From Bacteriovorax sp. UBA1852 (GTDB taxonomy: Bacteria; Bdellovibrionota; Bacteriovoracia; Bacteriovoracales; Bacteriovoracaceae), in contig DDIK01000011.1 of NCBI GenBank assembly GCA_002338505.1, positions 1 through 15,960 on the forward strand: 15,960 nucleotides of DNA. Direction: 5' to 3'. The notes below the pieces were generated by a model. That model saw nothing but the letters and a program-made list of their open reading frames with translations, searched no databases and was not told the origin of the DNA. This document shows, one piece after another, positions 11,931 through 15,960 of this stretch (within the stretch, counting starts at the first letter, position 1; each line of letters starts with the position of its first letter). The position numbers and the translations under genes were made by a program.

Positions 11931-13038
11931 TCTTATTCTACTACTCTTTGTGGTAGAAATAAGTGCCTTCGCTAAAGCACCACGTGCTGTCATTTCCTCT
12001 GTGAAAGGAAACGTTTTCCTATTAACAGGTGATAGTATGAAGAAGCTTAATACAGGAGATTTCTTGTATGAGTTTGATGAATTATTTACAGAAATCGGGG
12101 CAATGGCGACCATTCAAGATTACTATGATAATCAATTTCACCTTTCAGGTTCAGGTCATATTAGAGTAATGAATCGACTTATAGAACTTAAGTCTGGTTA
12201 CTTATGGACACAGAATCTAGAAGCTAAGAAAGAAACATTTCAGATTCAAACGATCAACGCTGCTGTTAAGTACTCTTCAGGAGAATTTGTTGTCTCTTAT
12301 GATGGTGAAAATAGTAAAACACAAGTTCTAAGCATTAAGGGAACACATGAGTTAACGAATCTTGAAAATAGATTTATGAGCACAAGTGTTTCTTCTGGAT
12401 ATTTTTCTTTTATTTCTGAAAAATATGAAAGCGGAAATCCACGTCTTCCTACTGAGATTGGTGGAAGTGCCTATGCTTCGATATTAAACTTATTTGAGGA
12501 TGTAAAACCTCTTAACTCAGAATCAACGAAAGAATTTATGGCAAGTTCTCCAAATAAGAAAAGTGGTCATTACAAGACTGCAAGAGTTCCGGCATCAAGT
12601 TCAGTGTCAGCTAGATCGGAAGGTGAGATAACTATTATCCGCGCTCCTAAAGTTGATGAAAAAAGAAGTAAAATGCTAAAGAATATGTACCAATCAAAAG
12701 TTAGTGAACTTAAAAAGGCCAGTAGACCAAAGCCTAAGAAGTTTAGTATTCAGTATGATAAGAAGACATCTGTGTCACTAAAAGTGTATAGAGCTTCAAA
12801 GAATAGAAAACCGGCTTCATCTGGTGTTAACTCCAATGAAGATCCACGTAAGGAGTTTTCTTCTGTACGTAAGCCTGCTTCCATAAGAGAGCTTAATCCT
12901 CAGGTAAAGGTGAAGAAGAGTGCATTTGAGAAATCCTTATTAAAACAGTACAAAGTACAAATGCGTCACTCTAAAGAAATCAATAGTCTTATCAATGATC
13001 TAAAAAGTATTGATAACGATTACGATGAAGCGTATTAA
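11896..13038 (+). CDS. Exported FecR-domain protein with basic Ser/Lys-rich tail
   Basis: A 380-residue exported protein. The signal peptide (MKKLFKSINLTSLILLLFVVEISAFA) is likely cut after Ala26. Residues about 31-165 have the FecR beta-repeat pattern: AVISSVKGNVFLL, a Gly-Asp turn (TGDFLYEFD), HLSGSGHIRV, IELKSGYLWTQ, FQIQTINAAVKYSSGEFVVSY and TQVLSIKGTHEL. From about 205 to the end the protein is rich in Ser, Lys and Arg, low in hydrophobics, and probably disordered. There is no membrane anchor, lipobox, cysteine or LysM motif, and no FecI or TonB receptor nearby, so iron signalling is unlikely. It begins 35 bases before the stop of the TPR lipoprotein, in another frame, with no clear Shine-Dalgarno, so translational coupling is probable and the two may work together in the envelope. 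Confidence 0.8.
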   Translation: MKKLFKSINLTSLILLLFVVEISAFAKAPRAVISSVKGNVFLLTGDSMKKLNTGDFLYEFDELFTEIGAMATIQDYYDNQFHLSGSGHIRVMNRLIELKSGYLWTQNLEAKKETFQIQTINAAVKYSSGEFVVSYDGENSKTQVLSIKGTHELTNLENRFMSTSVSSGYFSFISEKYESGNPRLPTEIGGSAYASILNLFEDVKPLNSESTKEFMASSPNKKSGHYKTARVPASSSVSARSEGEITIIRAPKVDEKRSKMLKNMYQSKVSELKKASRPKPKKFSIQYDKKTSVSLKVYRASKNRKPASSGVNSNEDPRKEFSSVRKPASIRELNPQVKVKKSAFEKSLLKQYKVQMRHSKEINSLINDLKSIDNDYDEAY

Positions 13039-13072
13039 ATTTCCTCTTACTACCAAAAAGTTTCCTTTGAAG

Positions 13073-13100
13073 TTAAAATAAATCCAAGTACTTATTTTAA
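13073..13100 (+). repeat. AT-rich 9-base inverted repeat upstream of guaB
   Basis: TTAAAATAA (13073-13081) and TTATTTTAA (13092-13100) are exact reverse complements separated by 10 bases. The pair ends three bases before the guaB ribosome binding site (GGGGA, 13104-13108). It could be an operator for purine control, part of the promoter, or the stem of a weak terminator for the FecR-domain gene; there is no GC in the stem, so termination is the least likely. Confidence 0.45.
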
Positions 13101-13112
13101 ATTGGGGATACT

Positions 13113-14588
13113 ATGTCAAAAGTTCTTACGGATCATGCACTCACATATGATGATGTTCTTTTAAAGCCAGATTATTCTGAAGTTTTACCATCTCATGTTT
13201 CACTAAATACTAAATTCACGCGAAATATAGATCTAAATATTCCGATAGTTTCTGCGGCAATGGATACTGTTACAGAGTCAAAGACGGCGATCGTTATGGC
13301 GCAAGAGGGTGGAATTGGAGTTATTCATAAGAATATGGCACCAGAGAAGCAAGCTTGGGAAGTTGAGAAGGTAAAGAAGTTTGAGTCGGGAATGGTTATG
13401 AATCCTATAACTGTGGGGCCTGAATCAACTCTTCATGAAGTTGTGAAAATTACAGAAAAGCACAAGATCACGGGAGTTCCAGTTGTTGATCAAGAGCACA
13501 AGCTTTTGGGGATCTTAACGAGTCGAGATATGAGATTTGAAACTAATCTTAATCAAAGAGTTAAAGATATTATGACAGGTGGAGACAAGCTTATAAAGGG
13601 CGAAGAGACTATAGAGATGGAAGAGGCGAAGAACGTCTTACATGCTCATAGAATTGAAAAACTTCCAATCGTTGATACGACAGGAAAACTTATAGGTCTT
13701 ATTACAATCAAGGATATTTTGAAAAATATAAATTTTCCAAATTCTAATCGTGATGATTTTGGAAGGCTTAGAGTTGCTGCCGCGATTGGTGTTGGCGACA
13801 AAGAAATAAAGAGAGCTAAAACACTTATTGCTGCAAATGTTGACTGTATTGTGATTGATACGGCCCATGGTCATAGTAGTGGTGTTATAGATATGGTAAA
13901 GAAAGTTAGGGCCTTAATTCCAAAAGATACAGTTGTTGATATTATCGCAGGTAATGTTGCTACTCGTGGAGCTTGTGAAGCACTTATTGAAGCGGGTGTT
14001 GATGGGATAAAAGTTGGTATCGGACCAGGTTCAATATGTACCACAAGAGTTGTTGCAGGAATTGGAGTTCCTCAACTTTCAGCAATTATGGAGTGCGCGC
14101 CGGTTTGTAAGCAAGCTGGGATTCCATTTATCGCGGATGGTGGAATTAAGTATTCTGGTGATGTTGTTAAAGCAATTGCTGCGGGAGCTAGTAGTGTCAT
14201 GGTTGGATCTCTCTTCGCGGGTTGTGATGAGACTCCTGGTGAAATGATTCTTTATCAAGGAAGAGCCTATAAAGTCTACCGAGGAATGGGCTCCCTTGGA
14301 GCTATGAAACTTGGTTCAAAAGATCGTTACGGACAAGCAAGCGTTGAGGATAATAAGCTTGTACCTGAGGGAATAGAAGGTCAAGTTGCTTATCGAGGAC
14401 CATTAACTAATAATATTCTGCAAATTATTGGCGGATTAAGATCTGGAATGGGCTATATCGGTTCTGAGACTATTGCGATACTTCAAGAAAGAGCAAAGTT
14501 TATAAAAATCACTCAAGCTTCTTTGAAAGAAAGTCATCCTCATGATGTGATGATTACGAAGGAAGCCCCAAATTATCATCTTGATTAA
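13113..14588 (+). CDS. guaB: Inosine-5'-monophosphate dehydrogenase
   Basis: Oxidises IMP to XMP with NAD+, the committed step toward GMP. The 491 residues match the family (E. coli 488). The catalytic TIM barrel is split by two CBS domains (about 95-145 and 152-205), which in this family bind nucleotides and tune activity. The catalytic loop GPGSICTTRVVAG contains Cys309, and the substrate and flap segments ADGGIKYSGD, YRGMGSLGAM and EGIEGQVAYRG are intact. The N-terminus ALTYDDVLLKPDYSEVLP is typical. GGGGA at 13104-13108 lies four bases before the ATG. guaA follows after 15 bases, forming a guaBA operon. An inverted repeat just upstream may be regulatory. Confidence 0.97.
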   Translation: MSKVLTDHALTYDDVLLKPDYSEVLPSHVSLNTKFTRNIDLNIPIVSAAMDTVTESKTAIVMAQEGGIGVIHKNMAPEKQAWEVEKVKKFESGMVMNPITVGPESTLHEVVKITEKHKITGVPVVDQEHKLLGILTSRDMRFETNLNQRVKDIMTGGDKLIKGEETIEMEEAKNVLHAHRIEKLPIVDTTGKLIGLITIKDILKNINFPNSNRDDFGRLRVAAAIGVGDKEIKRAKTLIAANVDCIVIDTAHGHSSGVIDMVKKVRALIPKDTVVDIIAGNVATRGACEALIEAGVDGIKVGIGPGSICTTRVVAGIGVPQLSAIMECAPVCKQAGIPFIADGGIKYSGDVVKAIAAGASSVMVGSLFAGCDETPGEMILYQGRAYKVYRGMGSLGAMKLGSKDRYGQASVEDNKLVPEGIEGQVAYRGPLTNNILQIIGGLRSGMGYIGSETIAILQERAKFIKITQASLKESHPHDVMITKEAPNYHLD

Positions 14589-14603
14589 GTTAAAGGATAT
14601 AAA

Positions 14604-15960
14604 ATGAGAAATCTATGGATTGTAGACTTTGGGTCACAATATACTCAGCTAATTACCAGAAAGAGTCGTGAGCTTGGATTTTCAAGTGAGATCATGACAT
14701 TGAAACAAACAAAGAAGAGATTTGAAGAGGGGAAGATGCCTCATGCTCTCGTTCTATCAGGAGGCCCTCAGTCAGTCTTTGAAGATCAAACAGATTATAG
14801 TTTTATTTTTGATCATGAAGACCTACCTATTCTAGGTGTTTGTTACGGTATGCAATTAATGGGTAAGTACTTTTCTGGAGAAGTCGAAAGAGGCGCGATA
14901 GGAGAGTATGGACACGCTACGATTAAGCTTTGTTCGAAAGATGAAATGGCAAAAGTTCCAAAAGAAATAAGTGTTTGGATGAGTCACTCAGATCATATCT
15001 CTAAGATTCCAGATAATTTTGAATTGTTAATGGAGAGTAATAACGGCTTAATTGCCGCGATCAAGCATACGAAGAGACCTTTATTGGGTCTACAATTTCA
15101 TCCAGAAGTTGAACATAGTGAACATGGAAAAGATATTTTAAATTATTTCTTCACTGAGGTCGCCTCGCTTGAGCAAGATTGGGGCGCAGAAGAGATGCTT
15201 GAAGAGGCCAAAGGTCTCATTAGAGGTATTGAAAAGAGTCAGGTGCTTTGTGCTTTCTCTGGTGGCGTTGATTCCTTAGTTGCAGCTACTCTCTCTCATG
15301 AAGTTATTGGTGAGAACCTCCATTGTTTCTTTGTTGACCATGGACTTCTAAGACCTCAAGACTATGGCCATATTGAAACTTTAAAAAAAGAAACAAATCT
15401 AAATATCGAAATAATTAATGTAAAGGATCTATTCTTTGAAAAGCTTAAAGGCTTAAGTGATCCTGAAGATAAGAGAAAAGCAATTGGTAAGACATTTATT
15501 GAAGTTTTTGAAAAGAAAGTTCATGAGTATGAAGAGAGTCGTGGTATTAGCTTTGAGTATCTCTTACAAGGAACTCTTTATCCTGATGTGATTGAGTCTA
15601 TTTCACCACATGAAGAAGATGGAAAGTCCGTGACAATTAAGTCTCACCATAATGTTGGTGGACTACCAGAGAGAATGAATCTTAAACTCTTAGAGCCTTT
15701 AAGATATCTCTTTAAAGACGAGGTAAGAGTTCTCGGTGAAACATTGGGACTTAAACATGAATGGGTCTTTAGGCATCCATTCCCCGGACCTGGAATAGGG
15801 ATCCGTGTACTTGGAGAGATTACTGAAGATCGTGTCTTAAAAGTTCAAAAAAGTGATCAGATTCTTTTTGAAGAACTTACAAATGAGAATCTCTATCAAT
15901 CTACTTGGCAAGCGCTTACAGTTTTACTTCCGGCTAAGACAGTTGGGGTAAAAGGTGATG
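14604..15960 (+). CDS. guaA: GMP synthase (glutamine-hydrolysing), 3' end outside window
   Basis: Aminates XMP to GMP with glutamine and ATP. It starts at the ATG at 14604, with AAGGAT (14593-14598) five bases upstream, and stays open to the window edge: 452 codons of an expected 510-525. The N-terminal class I amidotransferase domain has Cys80 (GVCYGMQ) and His166/Glu168 (FHPEVEH). The ATP pyrophosphatase domain carries the P-loop SGGVDS (219-224), and the GMP synthase C-terminal domain begins with the signature RHPFPGPGIGIRVLGE. An insertion-like region around residues 290-320 (KKVHEYEESRGISFEYLLQGTLYPDVIES) is the normal XMP-site segment. The missing part should be the last 60-70 residues of the dimerisation domain. 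It forms an operon with guaB. Confidence 0.95.
   Translation, partial: MRNLWIVDFGSQYTQLITRKSRELGFSSEIMTLKQTKKRFEEGKMPHALVLSGGPQSVFEDQTDYSFIFDHEDLPILGVCYGMQLMGKYFSGEVERGAIGEYGHATIKLCSKDEMAKVPKEISVWMSHSDHISKIPDNFELLMESNNGLIAAIKHTKRPLLGLQFHPEVEHSEHGKDILNYFFTEVASLEQDWGAEEMLEEAKGLIRGIEKSQVLCAFSGGVDSLVAATLSHEVIGENLHCFFVDHGLLRPQDYGHIETLKKETNLNIEIINVKDLFFEKLKGLSDPEDKRKAIGKTFIEVFEKKVHEYEESRGISFEYLLQGTLYPDVIESISPHEEDGKSVTIKSHHNVGGLPERMNLKLLEPLRYLFKDEVRVLGETLGLKHEWVFRHPFPGPGIGIRVLGEITEDRVLKVQKSDQILFEELTNENLYQSTWQALTVLLPAKTVGVKGD

Noticed and set aside
11796..12113. Antisense open frame of about 105 codons across the TPR/FecR junction
   Set aside because: Both sense genes are clearly coding; the antisense frame has no ribosome site or recognisable product and is expected by chance.
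1..15960. CRISPR arrays, tRNA or rRNA genes, insertion sequences, phage genes
   Set aside because: No regularly spaced repeats, cloverleaf-like sequences, transposase motifs or terminal inverted repeats were seen on either strand.

Overview
The window looks like a chromosomal segment of an AT-rich, didermic Gram-negative bacterium. Genes for KDO (lipopolysaccharide inner core), outer-membrane-type lipoproteins and a periplasmic thiol-reduction protein all point to an LPS-containing outer membrane. The low GC, the lipoprotein-rich accessory genes and the style of the proteins fit a Bacteriovorax/Halobacteriovorax-type member of Bdellovibrionota, but that placement is inference and was not searched.

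Layout. (1) 1-339, minus strand: 5' part of a small exported protein, cut by the window edge, apparently leaderless. (2) 406-4124, plus strand: a tight operon kdsB-pyrG-kdsA-kdsC, with every junction overlapping. CTP synthase sits among three KDO genes and makes the CTP that KdsB consumes. (3) 4121-4831, minus strand: a small soluble histidine-kinase-like protein with a good H-box but a degenerate ATPase domain; its stop codon interlocks with that of kdsC. (4) 4942-6252, plus strand: a DUF493/YbeD-like gene and gpsA. (5) 6265-8505, minus strand: a large DsbD/ScsB-like thiol:disulfide interchange protein. (6) 8622-9425, plus strand: a BtuF-fold protein with no signal peptide. (7) 9458-13038, plus strand: the accessory block, with two tandem paralogous lipoproteins of unknown function, a coiled-coil/TPR lipoprotein, and an overlapping FecR-domain exported protein. 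(8) 13113-15960, plus strand: guaB and guaA (GMP synthesis), guaA running off the end. No intergenic stretch exceeds 300 bases; the longest are about 110 bases.

The most interesting part is block 7. Three consecutive gene starts (9458, 10315, 11229) are preceded by a CCGAT-containing -10-like box with a TAA-type -35-like box exactly 19 bases earlier. This is the geometry of sigma-28 (FliA) promoters. The two paralogues were duplicated together with this promoter, have no Shine-Dalgarno, and start so close to the -10 box that their mRNAs should be leaderless or nearly so. Two more genes (at 339 minus and 4942 plus) show the same leaderless geometry with sigma-70-type boxes. A FliA-driven envelope lipoprotein set would suggest co-expression with motility, or with the attack phase if this is a predatory bacterium.
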